In this document: positions 10,024 through 22,204 of the stretch, one piece after another
Layout of the letters: each line of letters starts with the position of its first letter
How positions within the stretch are numbered: position 1 is the first letter of the stretch
Assembly (NCBI GenBank): GCA_963971285.1
Contig: OZ020258.1
Coordinates: forward strand, 10,498,614 to 10,562,613
Direction: 5' to 3'
Origin: Astropecten irregularis
Lineage: Eukaryota; Echinodermata; Asteroidea; Paxillosida; Astropectinidae
Length of the DNA: 64,000 bases
Notes under the pieces: model-generated
What the model was told of the DNA's origin: nothing
The model's database searches: none
What the model saw: the letters and a program-made list of their open reading frames with translations, nothing else
Made by a program: the position numbers and the translations under genes

Positions 10024-11293
10024 GTTCTTAAATAAAAACCAATGGGCTGTAAAACATTTAAACAATATTCTAGATAATTGGAGTCAGGAGGGCCTGGCGT
10101 TTCGATCCTGGCAAGATCGGTCTTTCTTAAAGGCTAAATAATTGCGAGCCACACATACAATCATGTTTGAATTATCATGGGTTAGGCCATCAATGCTAAC
10201 CAAGTTAAGTATTCAAAGCATGAAACGTTCAGCAACTGGATACGCGACATTTAGGAACAATACCCCAATGTTAAACAAAGTGTTTGGCCAGAAAATTAAT
10301 TTTATTCATAAACACAAATTATACAATGGTGCATTGTTTGTAACCAAATCTCACAAATAATGTCAGGATCGAAATTGAAATATGAAGGTTTTTGGCCGGA
10401 CTGCGTTTCTAAGGACAGTGCATAAACACCTTGTCAACAAAAAAGGTTGACGGGTTAACACCACATTCGTAAAACTAGACCTGACAAACAAATTTATCCC
10501 CACCAAAAAAAAAAAAAAAAATCCCAGGGTTGTTTTTCATGTAATAATAATACCCTCACCCCTTAAAATACCAGGTGTGCGAAGCCAACTACACAAACAA
10601 GTTGACCGCAAGAAATAAGCGCGTAAAATTGACTATGATGATGTCATCTTCTAAATTTAACCATGATGGATGTCAACGGACCGGTCTGATTGGTTGATTG
10701 AGGCATATATAGCCCGTGTACCCCACCCCCTTTATCGCCTTTTCGACATGACTAAGAATTGTTGAAGAATCAATCAAGCTCAGCCAATGAACAAAGAAAA
10801 TCTTCTCAAACTGAGCTCATCTATTGATTTTTGACGGAGCAGAATAAACGAGTATTATGTGACATGTCTATTTTTAGCGATGACGTTATCGTTATGACGA
10901 TATACAAATTTGTACTGTTACCTGTGCATCAATTCAAACTTACAGAACAGCAAACAAGAAGAAATTGTTTGTGTGCTTAAAATCGTATAACCTTCGTTTG
11001 AACTCCTCTTAACATTTCACCGGGCACAAACATAATTGTTACAAATGCCCATTGTAACATGCGCGTAAACAAAATTGTGTGCCATTCTGTCACGCCGATA
11101 CACCTGACTGATTCAAATTGTTAATGCTTTGCATTGTGTAAATTGCAGCTCTCATGCAATAACAATGTTAGTGGTCCGTGTTACATTTCTGTTTGTCTGT
11201 TCTTGACACAGAAATGAGGCTTGGAAGTCATTCCCCCCAAAACAACAACTGATCAGTTTTGAATAAAAAAAAAATAAAAAATTTTGACCATCA
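10024..11293. other. Intergenic, no gene seen
   Basis: 10079-10120 (TTGGAGTCAGGAGGGCCTGG...TTTCGATCC) is one arm of the foldback found complete at 14082. An A17 run lies at 10505-10521. No exon recognised. Confidence 0.45.
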
Positions 11294-11320
11294 GGGGGCA
11301 ATTTCAAAGAGCTGCTAACA
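11294..11320 (+). mobile_element. Fragment of GGGGCCAATTTCAT element
   Basis: GGGGGCAATTTCAAAGAGCTGCT matches one end of the elements at 14898 and 20397. Only this end remains, abutting the next TTAA element. Confidence 0.5.
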
Positions 11321-11683
11321 GGTCACATCATACCTTGCTTTTTGTTTAAGAAATGCAGATTCATGGGCACAAATATCAAGGAAGATACAGTAACAGTCAT
11401 CTGTGAAATTGTCAGTCCCATACGATACGGTGCCCACTTTTTGAGAAAACAGTGAAATACGGCGCCTGTATTTTTGAAATCATTTCACCGTCATTTTTTT
11501 ATCATTAAAAAGATCAAAATTGTTTTGGGGTTTCACTCTTTTCTGGACAAATACAGCATTTCAGACAAAAAGATTTTTACGGTATGTTTATACCAACACC
11601 ATCTTTATACCATGTAAGTTATAGGTAAATCTGTGAAGATTTAAGTTTTGGGTATGCTACCAAAGTATGATAGTACCTTTTAA
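11321..11683 (-). mobile_element. TTAA element, type A, inverted
   Basis: Begins with a degraded CATCATACCTTGCTTTTTG and ends ACCAAAGTATGATAGTACCT plus TTAA at 11680-11683. The central palindrome is interrupted. Confidence 0.78.
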
Positions 11684-12340
11684 TAATTGTAAAACATTAG
11701 TCGTGTTGTAATTGTATCGCGCGAGTGCTATATAATTGCCGTGTAGTCATCCATTCATTCTATCGTAACATACTTGCATTATTTTCCGTTCATTTGGTCT
11801 AATGTTATATGCCGTTACCACTTGGGCATGAATAACAAACTGAACCCTTGGACAAAAAAAAAACCACCTAACAAAACAAATTCTTTGAAAAGCCATGACG
11901 ATAACGCCAAATTGAACACGAAAACACCAATGATAGCAATCACAACGAGTATAGGTTCAAAGTCTGCTATTTATTTAGTATTATCGTATTTGCTTTCAAG
12001 CCACTGAAATTCCCTCTGAAAAGTTTGTCCACATATCTCTCTGCCAATGTGATGGCCCGTTCTTGTGTAAATACTTTGATAAATTTGATAAATTTTTCTT
12101 TGAAACGATTTATTCACTTCTACGGCAAATCAAGCTTTTTTTTATGATTGTCGAAATGTTATTTTGTGACAAATGACTTTTACCTCAATTGTTTATTTGT
12201 TTACTTATTTTACTCTCAATGATCCTCGATGGATTTTTCTGTAAACGAATTGTTTTCATAACTTTCGTCTTTCATTTTTCAAGATTGGAAATTAAACTAA
12301 GTTAATTGTCTTATGTTGGACATTTCGTCTTATGTACGAG
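11684..12340. other. Intergenic, no gene seen
   Basis: AT-rich; nothing recognised. Confidence 0.45.
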
Positions 12341-12683
12341 TTAAATGGCGTGTATAACGATACGGTAAAAGTGACAGAATAGCACTCACACCAAGGTCAA
12401 ATCGAACATACATTAATATATAATATACATGTGAAAATTTGAGCTCAAGTGGACATCTGAGTCGCGAGAAAACATAAAGAATGGTTTTGATCTTACCCCG
12501 AGATCAAAACTGATTATAGTCTTTGTTATACTTTATTTTCTGGATATATACACCATTTCAGGCGGAAATATTGTAACCATTTTTCTACCAGCACTATCTT
12601 CATATCCAGAAAACTATAGGTCTACGTAAATGTGAACATTTCTGTTTTGGTATTATGTTACCAATCATGTACTGTAACTTTAA
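12341..12683 (-). mobile_element. TTAA element, type B, inverted
   Basis: Begins TTAAATGGCG. The AATAGCACTCACAC block near 12380 is the type-B signature. The shared half ends ACCAATCATGTACTGTAACT plus TTAA at 12680-12683, which is also the first TTAA of the next element. Confidence 0.78.
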
Positions 12684-13350
12684 AGGTACTGTCATACTTT
12701 GGTTTTTATTAAAGAAATACAGATTCATGGGCAAGAAACTCAAGACAGATCATACAGTAACAGTCATCTGTGAAAAAGTCAGCCCCATATGTACCCACTT
12801 TTTGAGAAAACAGTGAAAATCAGCAACACAGGCGCGGTTCTACGGGGGGGGGGGGGGCTAGGGGGGGCTGTAGCCCCCCCAAAATTTTGTCTAGCCCCCC
12901 CAAAAAAATGCAAGTGAAAAAAAAAATTCTTGAAAATACTGGATTTTTTCAGTTATTAAGCGCCAATTACATAAAAAACGCGTTGTGTGGCCTATAATGT
13001 GCATGTTTTTCGACCCCTAAAAAGACATAGCAAAAGCGAGTGTTAGAAGGACCCAAAATATTGGGTCTTCTAGCCCCCCCCAAAAATAATGGCTCTTCTA
13101 GCCCCCCCAAAAAATTTTGGCTCTAGAACCGCGCCTGCAGCAACAGTATTTCTTAGGGTTTTTTCTCTTAAATTTTTGAACTTTTAAAAGATCAAAAACA
13201 ATTTCGGTCGTTGTTTTACTATTTTCTTGATAAATCCTACATGCGAAAAAATTTACGGTAGGTTTCTACCATCACCATCTTCATAAGTTATAGGTACATT
13301 TGTGAACATTTATGTTTTGGTCCCTTACCAAAGTATGATAGTACCTTTAA
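12680..13350 (-). mobile_element. TTAA element, type A, carrying a nested hAT-like element
   Basis: Left end AAAGGTACTGTCATACTTTG and right end CAAAGTATGATAGTACCTTT with TTAA on both sides; the left TTAA is shared with the preceding type-B copy. It is split at 12829-13137 by another element. Confidence 0.85.
12829..13137. mobile_element. hAT-like non-autonomous element with 8-bp target duplication
   Basis: 309 bp, ends CAGGCGCGGTTCTA and TAGAACCGCGCCTG (14-bp inverted repeats). The exact 8-bp repeat CAGCAACA flanks it (12821-12828 and 13138-13145). Termini starting CAG plus an 8-bp duplication are typical of the hAT superfamily. The interior has repeated CTAGCCCCCCC/GGGGGGGCTA blocks and no coding capacity. 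Confidence 0.92.
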
Positions 13351-14081
13351 AGCACAGCGCTGTATCCTTTAGATCTTTATCTCATTCAAACTTGTGGCAA
13401 CAAAAGATGGACATGGAGCCATTCGACGGAGTCAAAATAGTCGTGAACATAGAAACCGCGGCGGTATGGTGCGGCACTTCAATCTGTAATCCGTTACATT
13501 TTTTTTTTGCACGGCGGCACTTGAAAGGACCGTGATTTACTTGGACGGGTGCGCCGGCCGGCGGACCAAAGTCACCGGCGGCCGAGTCCGCGGCGTCCTC
13601 GGTGTCAAACGGTTTGTTTGTACAAGTGGTCCAGCGCATTTGACATTAAAAACCGCCGTAATTAATTACCCAAATACATTTTTTTATCCGGTCTCTCTGA
13701 GCTGAGAGTGCCGGTTCAAGAGTTTCGAAAGTGGCTCGTCTTTCCACGTGATTGATCGCATGATAATGTAAAAGTCATGACATCTCATCTGGTATCAATT
13801 TAGGGCTAGGGCAGTTTGATTTATTATAAAGTATAACTAATTATTTAGAGTACTTTGGGAATGTGTCTTTTTCGTTGGACATGTGAGGGCGCTTTGTCGT
13901 CATACGTTGAATTTGCTTCATTAAAAAGTGACTGAAATCAGCACAACAATAGAGAATACATCATTTTTGCTATTTGGGTATGACGTAATGCTATGTGAGG
14001 AAAGTGCGCCCCAATGGTGAACAAAAAATGACTTAATATCAAAAACATTTCAAAAAGTTGTTCAAAGTCTATTAGGCCATA
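13351..14081. other. Intergenic with a CG-rich patch
   Basis: 13430-13620 is rich in CG (GCGCCGGCCGGCGG, CGGCGGCCGAG) and could be a promoter or 5' UTR. No open frame there resembles a known family. Confidence 0.4.
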
Positions 14082-14148
14082 GGAGTTAGGAGGGCTTGGC
14101 GCGTTTCGATCGTAGCAGGATAGAAACACATCAGGCCCTCCTAACTCC
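14082..14148. mobile_element. GGAGTTAGGAGGGC foldback
   Basis: 67 bp. The arms GGAGTTAGGAGGGC and GGCCCTCCTAACTCC are inverted repeats, with GTTTC/GAAAC also pairing inside. One arm occurs alone at 10079. Confidence 0.7.
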
Positions 14149-14897
14149 AATCATTTTATAAATTTGAGGTCACTATTATGGCTGATTAGCAGTTCGCAAC
14201 ACTAAAAGTGTCGAAATTTGCTAATAAAAAAATGTCCAACACTTTTTATATACAGAGAAATAAAAGAACAATCAACTCTCTAGCTTTCCTGAAAAAAAAT
14301 ACATTCCAAGAGCACAAACATGTTTAAACGAGACAGATTTTTATAAACTCGGTGCCAAATTTCAGGATGTGGCGCATGAATCGAGCGTGTATTTTTGCGT
14401 CTGCGGCTGGTAATTGGACACCTGATAGCCGGTCAGCTGGGATGAAAAGTGCAAAGTGGGTCGCGCGGTTGGGACTTTTTTATCCAGACTACCTGCTCGT
14501 GTCAAATCAGGGACAATTACATTTTACCCCGAGTGCAATGAGCAGAGCTCAACATCCTGACGAATGCTGTTACTTCTCGGCGATTTGGGCCATAATGGTT
14601 CCTTTCCTTGTTGTAAATGAGTGCAATTGTTTATGCCGTTTAGCATCAGCCTGCAGTGTGCCACCATTTTAAGGCTGTCCAATACTGGCTGCAGATAAAC
14701 ATTTCAGCGTTTTACGCTTGGATAACCAAAATATAAAAAAGACATGTTAAAACTTTTGAAGATAAAGTAAGGAAAGGGGAGAGATGGGGATGAAATTAAT
14801 TAGACCATTAACAGCAGAATTACACCAAAAAAAGGGGGAAACTGAATCATGTCGCATGCACCATTCTCCATAAACAGCTCTTGCTTCGTTCAGTTCA
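14149..14897. other. Intergenic, no gene seen
   Basis: No recognisable repeat or exon. A 106-codon open frame at 14352-14672 has no family features that I can name. Confidence 0.4.
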
Positions 14898-15142
14898 GGG
14901 GCCAATTTCATGGAGCTGCTAAACACAAAAATGTGCTTAGCACAAAAAAAAGTCTTGCCAAATAAAACAAACCACCATTAAAAATTGCATTTGATATTCG
15001 TGGTCAGTGAACAACAGCCAAAGAACAGTCTCAAGTGATACACAACACATGGCAATTCGGTTGCTAACCCTGTTTTTATTAAGACAGAAATGTCATGCTT
15101 AGCAAAATGTTTGTTTCGAAGCAGCACCGTGAAATTGGTCCC
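14898..15142. mobile_element. GGGGCCAATTTCAT element, copy 1
   Basis: Ends GGGGCCAATTTCATGGAGCTGC and GCAGCACCGTGAAATTGGTCCC form imperfect inverted repeats. The inner TGCTTAGCA words at both sides also pair. Confidence 0.78.
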
Positions 15143-15286
15143 TGTTCTCAAAACGTGACAAAGCCTGTGCATGGTGTGCGCAATTTCATGCATAGGCCGG
15201 CTAACATATATCAAAGGGGAATAAGGGGATACAGTAAGCAACTGGAACTTTCGAAACCTCGACTTTGGCTCAGGCTTCTACCTGAT

Positions 15287-15421
15287 ATCAAAACTGTTTG
15301 GGGTAGTGATAAATACAGCATATCAGGCAGAAACATTTAATTTTTAAATGTATGTTTCTACCATAACCCTGCAAGTTATATGTAAATCTATGATTTTTAT
15401 AATGGTGTGCATGCTGCCAAA
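15287..15421 (-). mobile_element. TTAA element fragment
   Basis: AAATACAGCATATCAGGCAG, GTATGTTTCTACCATAACCC and AAGTTATATGTAAATCTATG match the shared half in inverted orientation. The other half and both ends are missing. Confidence 0.65.
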
Positions 15422-16244
15422 AATGAACAACAGTCGTACAAAATCCACACATGGAATCCACTTGCGATCGCCTCAACTCCCCGAAGAATATCATAATACA
15501 GCCAAGTATTATGATTAGGAGAAGTGTGTGGTTTGTTATAATTATGCTATGACACTGGCGACTGGGCTGCCTTTGATTGATGATATCGCGGCTCTCCTTA
15601 GATCATAGATTCCACTGAGAGACCGCCGATGACCTTGGAGGGGAAAACATTGATAACCCCCGCCCGATCGTACCGCGCAGGGTATTCAGTAGGCCGACAT
15701 CAAGAAGCTTTGATCCCGTGCCGCGCCGGCCGGTGTCGAGTCCCACCACCACAGTGCCGCCGCGTCCACACCCACCCCGACAACAGACAAAAACAGGGGC
15801 TCGAATTTCCAAACCCAGCCCCCATTTCTTAATTTTTGTATTCAGATAAGAACAATAACCTGTGACCTTGTATTTATACTTTAAAAGGGGAGGAACAATC
15901 TCTTAGAAACCGTAATATTATGTCACTGTTATGATCCGGAAACGACTGTGGCCCAAAGGGAACATGGGCTTTGTGTGCAATTTTCCTTTATTAATAAAAT
16001 ATAGTCATTTGGTCCTCATGGATAATTTAGGAGATTATTTTATCACAGACGAAAACAATGAACGAAATTTCGCCTTTGGGTGAGATTTTGCTTTACAAGT
16101 AACAATATTGACTTCAAAATATTGTGAAGAAAAGACGCATACTTTCATGTCGTGCCTAGCCTGTGTCCAACAATATTCATTTTTCCTATTAATCATTAAT
16201 ATTCTTTCTTTTTTTACATGCATTTAATTTTTCCATTCATATGG
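15422..16244. other. Intergenic with a CG-rich patch
   Basis: 15570-15790 is CG-rich (GTGCCGCGCCGGCCGGTGTCG). No exon recognised. Confidence 0.4.
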
Positions 16245-16775
16245 AGATGTAGGAAGATTGAGATTTTGGGAAGAAATCTTCCTAACTGAAATCTTCCTCA
16301 ATCTTCCTCAATCATCTTCCTAACTCTTCCCAAATCTTCCTCAATGGCTTCCCAAATCTTCCTCAATCTTCCTCAATCATCTTCCCAAATCTTCTCAAAT
16401 CATCCTCAATCTTCCCAAATCTTCCTCAGTCGTCTTCCTCAATGGCTTCCCAAATCTTCCCATATCTTCCCAAATCTTCCTCAGTCATCTTCCTCAATCT
16501 TCCCATATCTTCCCAAATCTTCCTCAATCATCTTCCTAAATCTTCCCAAATCTTCCCAATTCTTCCTCAATCTTCCCAAATCTTCCTCAATCATCTTCCT
16601 AAATCTTCCTCAATCTTCCCACTCTTCCTAAATCTTCCTAAATCTTCCTAAATATTACCAAATCTTCCTCAATCTTCCCAAGTCTTCCTAAATCTTCCTA
16701 AATATTACAAAATTTTCCTAAATCTTCCCAAATCTTCCTCAATCATCTTACCAAATTTTCCTCAATCTTCCCAAA
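16245..16775 (+). repeat. TCTTCCTCAA / TCTTCCCAAA tandem array
   Basis: About 500 bp of 10-13 bp units (TCTTCCTCAA, TCTTCCCAAA, TCTTCCTAAA) in irregular alternation; AAGATTG and GAAGAAATCTTCC at the left edge are the reverse complement. The strand contrast (pyrimidine-rich plus strand) is strong. Open frames here are only repeat translations. Confidence 0.95.
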
Positions 16776-18001
16776 TATTCATTAAATTTGCTGAGCCTCA
16801 AGACAAGAGTAAATCAAGATGTATAGGCCTAACTCTTTGAACAGGTTCATCTGGATTGTAAATTGGCAGATATTTTTGGAGATTCATTATGCCAAATCCA
16901 GTGTAAAGATGGAATATTGTACTCACTCTTTAGTGACGTCTCATTATTTTATAGGCTATCTCTTTATTTTTTTCATATAATAAGACACAATCAAGCGTGG
17001 GAAAAAAACAGAAAGAAAGATGGAATTTATTGTCTGCGAAAGCCTGCCTTTGATGGGCGGCGTTCAGTTAACGCGAACTTTCGCTCACTGCGCGTGACCC
17101 CGTTTCCGCTGCAGACGACCCTAGCGCCGTTGCCCTTAGCAACCACCCGTAAATAAGAACAAAGGCGCTGGACAGTGTGATCCATTGATCTCCATAATAC
17201 AGTACCGCGGTTATGGAAAAATATGTCACTTTTTATCTCCAAAAATTATGAATCTGAGAGGCGTTATGGCCGTAACGCTTCTCAGCTATTGACTAACTGT
17301 TCTCTGGCGTGAAATAACCGCTCTAGTTTGTCGCCAAAATCTCAAAAACGCTACCACCTTTTGAATTAAAACTTTCGCAGGTTAGTTTTATGGTATAGAT
17401 GTACAATTATATTGGTTTGAAACAAACAGTAGGCTCAAATTACCAAACGTATGCAATCCCTTTAAGGTGGATTTTTGTGCATATTCATCAAGATATTCAT
17501 GATTTTAGCTATCGTCGGCAGATTTTAGATTTGGGAGTCGGACTTTGCTGAAGTTTGCTCACTTTACTGACCTCACTTTCATGAAATTAGGTATAGTCGA
17601 ACATCAAAAGAGGTTGCTGCCCGTAATTGACTTGATACCGTTTGAGATTTAATTGGGGCAATCTTGGAACATCACTATATATGAAATTAATCTGTCTTAT
17701 TAAACTACAGAGTATCGGTATAATTGTGATATATATATATAAAGGCTTTGGGCGTATATAGATGTTTTGGAAAGCACCCAGTTACTTCAAGATCATTTGA
17801 ATATGATTCGTAATCATTATGACTTAATGCTCGAAACTTGAACCCATTCCAAGTACTTGGGGACATGCACCACATGTATTTTGAGCGCACGAGCGATCGA
17901 TTATAGCCCTATCTGCCACAATAATTCTCCATGGCTGCACATGGCCTCGTCCCCGCGATCGTTCCCTAAAATAAATAACTACAGATTGGACTGTGCTTTG
18001 G
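16776..18001. other. Intergenic with X-box-bearing CG patch
   Basis: 17030-17300 is CG-enriched and holds an exact RFX X-box. A (TA)n run lies near 17730. No exon assigned. Confidence 0.4.
17129..17143. promoter_or_regulatory. Candidate RFX X-box
   Basis: GTTGCCCTTAGCAAC fits the X-box consensus GTNRCC-N(0-3)-RGYAAC exactly. X-boxes mark promoters of ciliary genes in animals. It sits in a CG-enriched patch, but the nearby coding exon, if any, was not found. Confidence 0.5.
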
Positions 18002-18060
18002 ATATACTGTATCTTCCTTGATATTTTTGCCAATGAATCTGCATTTCTTTGACCAAAAGA
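18002..18060 (+). mobile_element. TTAA element fragment (right end interior)
   Basis: ACTGTATCTTCCTTGATATT and GAATCTGCATTTCTTTGAC match the right part of type A. The terminal inverted repeat is missing. Confidence 0.65.
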
Positions 18061-19268
18061 CGTTGACGTGAATTATTTTAAATAACTATATCGTCTGAGC
18101 GTGCATAGGCCTATAATTATTCTAACCAAATGAAATCTTTATACAAGTTGTTTTCTCCACATATGTTCCTCTCTATTTGTTTTAATTCCCTGCTTCGGAA
18201 GTGCACGCGGAAACATAAAGTTGACGCTATAGGAATAACGGCTTGAGGAATTAGTGCGTGAACCAGCATTATAGTCACACGATAGGGGTTATTAAAATAC
18301 CGATATTGCATGCGTTGGCCAGTGTAGGCCATAATATCTTTCTGCACTTTTTATTTCTTGATGGATGCCCTAAACATCCTGTTCATAAAAAGGATAATAG
18401 TCACACAACCGTTCAGTAAAATGTAGTAATACAACACGGACTGCCCGATAGTACTAAACTTGAGGTAAGATCAGGGGTCAGTTTCATAGAACTGCTTAAA
18501 AAAAGAAAATGTCATATCACTCGTGAAGAGTTATCACTTCCCATTAAAAATAATGATTGGATTTGGAGTCATCTAAAAGCAAAACGAAACGATGAAAAAC
18601 GAAAGGCAGAATAGAAACAAAAGATTGTCACCTAATTGTTGATCTTGTGTCCTGAGGCAAGATTGATAACATTTAATAATAAAATGTTACTGTCAAAATG
18701 TTACTGGCAGGAATTTTTTTATTGACGTTATTCATTATTAAACGAACAATTGTAACATTTGACCAATAGATGGCGCCCTTCAGTGCAGACCGCTGATGTA
18801 AAATGTTGATTGCGCAAGACAAGATGAATGCAAAGCAAAGCAAGCAAGCACATACTGTACTGTAAAAAGTACGTCTTTTCTGAGCCACTTCTTGCTTTTT
18901 TCAGTGTCAAACAAGGCTGAACATTTTACATTCCTGAATATTGACAGCAGATTCACTCAACACAGGCGATGGCTCTCTTCCTAGCTAACATAGCCTTGTC
19001 GTCGTAGGCAAACAGTTCAAAACGTTTGTTGTTTTTCATTTGTAATTGTACGTCGTGACGTACACGCGTAATGTTCGTAGCGGTCTTACAGCCATACACG
19101 GACCAGTCAAGGTCCAATGATTTTTGAAAAGCGATTGCAATTAGTACATACAAATCATAATTAAAGTTGCCCCCAACTAGGCCTACTTGCATTTACAATG
19201 TTCTAAAAACTCCGTTAACAGTATTAGAAGTGTTCTTATACCTTAAACTTCTCTGTCAATGTCATGAA
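18061..19268. other. Intergenic, no gene seen
   Basis: 18474-18500 (GGGGTCAGTTTCATAGAACTGC) is a remnant end of a GGGGCCAATTTCAT element. Nothing else recognised. Confidence 0.45.
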
Positions 19269-19339
19269 GCACTGGTGGTTCAGTGGTAGAATTCTCGCCT
19301 GCCACGCGGGAGGCCCGGGTTCGATTCCCGGCTAGTGCA
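19269..19339 (+). tRNA. tRNA-Gly (GCC)
   Basis: 71 nt with a full cloverleaf. Acceptor GCACTGG pairs with CTAGTGC with one G-U pair, and the discriminator is A. The anticodon loop CTGCCAC contains GCC. The internal promoter is intact (A box TGGTTCAGTGG, B box GGTTCGATTCC). A T10 run at 19347-19356 serves as RNA polymerase III terminator. No 3' CCA is encoded, as expected in eukaryotes. Confidence 0.97.
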
Positions 19340-19346
19340 GGATTAC

Positions 19347-19356
19347 TTTTTTTTTT
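19347..19356 (+). terminator. Pol III terminator of tRNA-Gly
   Basis: Ten T residues, seven bases after the tRNA 3' end. Confidence 0.85.
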
Positions 19357-19494
19357 CTTTTTAAAAAAATTATTGTTTACTCAATACTTTTCCAAATGTG
19401 TACACCAATTACAGAAAATGGTCGCAAACTTCTTTTGTTTCTTTACTTTCCCATTTCTTTACCTGTGTAAAAAGTGCACTCTGACAATATTCTC

Positions 19495-19859
19495 TTAATA
19501 AAGGTAATATCATACTTTGGTTTTTATCAAAGAAATAGAGATTCATGGGCAAAAATACCAAGACAGATACAGTAACAGTCATCTGTGAAAATTTCAGTCC
19601 CATGCGTTGCCCACTTCTTGAGAAAACAGTGAAAAACAGCCACAGTATTTCTTGTCTTTTCTCTTTTATTTTTGATCTTTTAAAAGATCCGAAAGATTTT
19701 CGGTCATTGTTTTACTAATTTCTGGATCATAAATACACCATTTCAGGCGGACACATTGTAACGGTATGTTTCTAACACCACCATCTTCAAACCCTGTATA
19801 AAGTAAAATCTGTGAACACATTGTTTTGGTTTCTTACCAAAGTATGATACTACCTTTAA
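19495..19859 (-). mobile_element. TTAA element, type A, inverted
   Basis: Left end AAAGGTAATATCATACTTTG after a TTAATA; right end CAAAGTATGATACTACCTTT with TTAA at 19856-19859. It begins about 140 bp after the tRNA terminator. Confidence 0.85.
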
Positions 19860-20217
19860 CTCATTTTCGTATAGCCGTAACTCGACACAAGTGCAACTGA
19901 ACTTCCGCACGAAGGACGTTGTTAAATTGCACGTGCAGGGACTCGTGTTGTAAATGCGATACTGATTACCGATAAAGCACAGTTTAATAGGCTATTACTA
20001 CTGGAATTGACCTGAAATTAAAATAGAGAGAAGGCCTCACGTTTCCCACTCGCGAAGGCCGATTGACTAACAGAAACGAAAGCAAAATCTTTGAACGAAA
20101 GGACCAGGGCTACACAAAATTAATGTATCCTAAAATGTAGCCGAAATCTTCACTGCGAGTTCAACTTGCATTTTGTTAAGTAGGATTTGAAGCGGTACAT
20201 GGTGGAAGTAACGTAAT
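19860..20217. other. Intergenic, no gene seen
   Basis: No repeat family or exon recognised. Confidence 0.4.
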
Positions 20218-20346
20218 AAAAGTAGGTTTGGGGAGACATCATGCAATTTTTTGTGTAATCTCTCTCACTATGTGTGATTCTTTATTCTTTTCAGAACCAC
20301 ACATCTATGAAAGAGATTATACATGGTGTCTCCGCAAACCTACTTT
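20218..20346. mobile_element. AAAGTAGGTTTG foldback
   Basis: 129 bp with arms of about 38 bp: AAAGTAGGTTTGGGGAGACA... and ...TGTCTCCGCAAACCTACTTT. AGATTACAC/GTAATCTCT also pair. Flanks TAATA and ATTAA resemble a short target repeat. Confidence 0.8.
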
Positions 20347-20396
20347 ATTAATGGTTTACTGTATTAACAAAACTCATGTGATGTTAAAATACATCT

Positions 20397-20625
20397 GGGG
20401 CCAATTTCATAGAGATGCTTAGCACAAAAAATTGCTTAGCACAAAAATGGCTTGCCCAATAAAACAAACCGACACTGAAAATTCGATTTGATATTGGTGG
20501 TCAAGGAACACAATATTGCAAGTGATACACAACGCATGGAAATTTGGTTGTTAAATCCTATTATTAAGACGGAAATGTCATGCTTAGCGATTTATGGTGC
20601 TAAGCAGCTCTATGAAACTTGGCCC
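20397..20625. mobile_element. GGGGCCAATTTCAT element, copy 2
   Basis: Ends GGGGCCAATTTCATAGAGATGC and GCAGCTCTATGAAACTTGGCCC. The interior aligns with the copy at 14898 (AATAAAACAAACC, AAGTGATACACAAC, CGGAAATGTCATGCTTAGC). Confidence 0.85.
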
Positions 20626-21829
20626 ATGTATTGTTATAAAACACAACCAGTGTATCATTATTTTGTGCACGCTAAAAATATTGTACATAGACAACTTGGA
20701 GGTATTTTGGACCCATGATTTAGCACCCCACTTTTCGCGACGAAAAACCTTGCTTACGTCACATGCAAGCCTATACTAGTTCTGTAGGTGACGTCACACG
20801 CTGTTGTTTGTCTTGATCGGTTCCACTGGAGGGGGGGGGGCGGTATACATACATGTACTGATTTTGTAACTTTTTTGTCAAAATTAAGCACTTCAATAAA
20901 ATTATGAATTTATATAGCCATTAATTATAATTTTAAAAGTACTTTCACTCTTTTCCCAATTTTGATTACAGTAAACCTTTAACTTGCATATTATGAGTAC
21001 AGTACAGTGAATCTTTTACCAACTTGATAAACTTCCATGGAGCTTATAGCTGCATGATGAAACTATACCCTCTCGTTAAGGCTCACAAGTAGGCCTATTC
21101 ATCAATGAACCAAGCAAGTTTTCGAATTATTACGATCCTTGTCCTTCCAGGGGGCGCGCGTGTGACACGAAGCGCGCCAGTCGGGCCCACCTCTTACCTC
21201 CTGGGGGTGAAATTAAAAACGGAACCAGAGCCGATTTGGAATCATGTAATATCTACACTGGCCAGTCCCCCTCACGGTCGGTCTACATCGCAAAACAGCC
21301 CTGGACTATGCAAATTGGGTCCGATGTGTTTTTGTTATCATGAGGCCTGCATGCTTGTTTACTTCATGCATAATTCATAATTTATATAAGTGAAGAAAAT
21401 TAAGCTTACTGCTTATATACTACACAAGCTTGCTTTTAGAATTCTAATAATAATACTTGCCCATTTAATCCTTCAAAGTCTATTGATGGTGGCGCACTTG
21501 ATCTTTCCCTGACCGTTTGACCTTTAATTTGCATAATACTAATTTCCATAATGAACAGTCTCCTTCATTACAGAAGCATTGAATACGAGGCTTTTACCAT
21601 TTGTTTAGTTGTTCGCTTGTTTGTCTAATGCTAGAAGATCAAATAGCAGCAGTATTGATGCAGTCCTGCGTGTAAATAAACTATAGTAAAACTTCGGGCA
21701 ACATAGGCCATTCATTCCATCTTTAATTCCATCTTACATGGAACAACAGGTTGCACTGGTTACTGTACCGAAAGGTTATTTTCGTTGGATAGCACTTTTG
21801 CAGGTTTAACATTTTAATGTACACTATAC
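20626..21829. other. Intergenic, no gene seen
   Basis: Contains a TGACGTCA (20789-20796), a G10 run (20831-20840) and a weak CATGGAGCT...AGCTGCATG hairpin at 21036-21056 without clear flanking repeats. Confidence 0.4.
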
Positions 21830-22204
21830 TTAAACTGGGTAGTATCATACTTTGGTAAGAAACCAAAGCAGAAATGTTCACTGATTTACGTATAACTTAC
21901 ACGGGGTGTGAAGAGGGTGGTGCATGGTAGAAACATACCGTTAAATTTGTTTCCGCCTGAAATGGTGTATCTATCCAGAAATTAGTAAAACAAGGACCGA
22001 AAATCTTTTTGATGTTTTAAGAGATCAAAAATAAAAGAGAAAAGACTTAAGAAATACTGTGGCTGTTTTTCACTGTTTTCTCAAAAAGTGGGCACCGATG
22101 GGACTGAAATGTTCACAGAATGACTGTTATTGTATCTGTCTTGATATTTGTGCCCATGAATCTGTATTTCTTTGATAAAAACCAAAGTATGATATAACCT
22201 TTAA
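21830..22204 (+). mobile_element. TTAA element, type A
   Basis: TTAA at 21830-21833 and 22201-22204. Left end GGGTAGTATCATACTTTGGT, right end CAAAGTATGATATAACCTTT. Confidence 0.88.

Noticed and set aside
16344..16651. Overlapping frames reading SQIFLNLPQSS repeats
   Set aside because: Direct translation of the TCTTCC minisatellite.
21036..21056. CATGGAGCT...AGCTGCATG hairpin
   Set aside because: The arms have a mismatch and the flanks show no clear 7-bp repeat.
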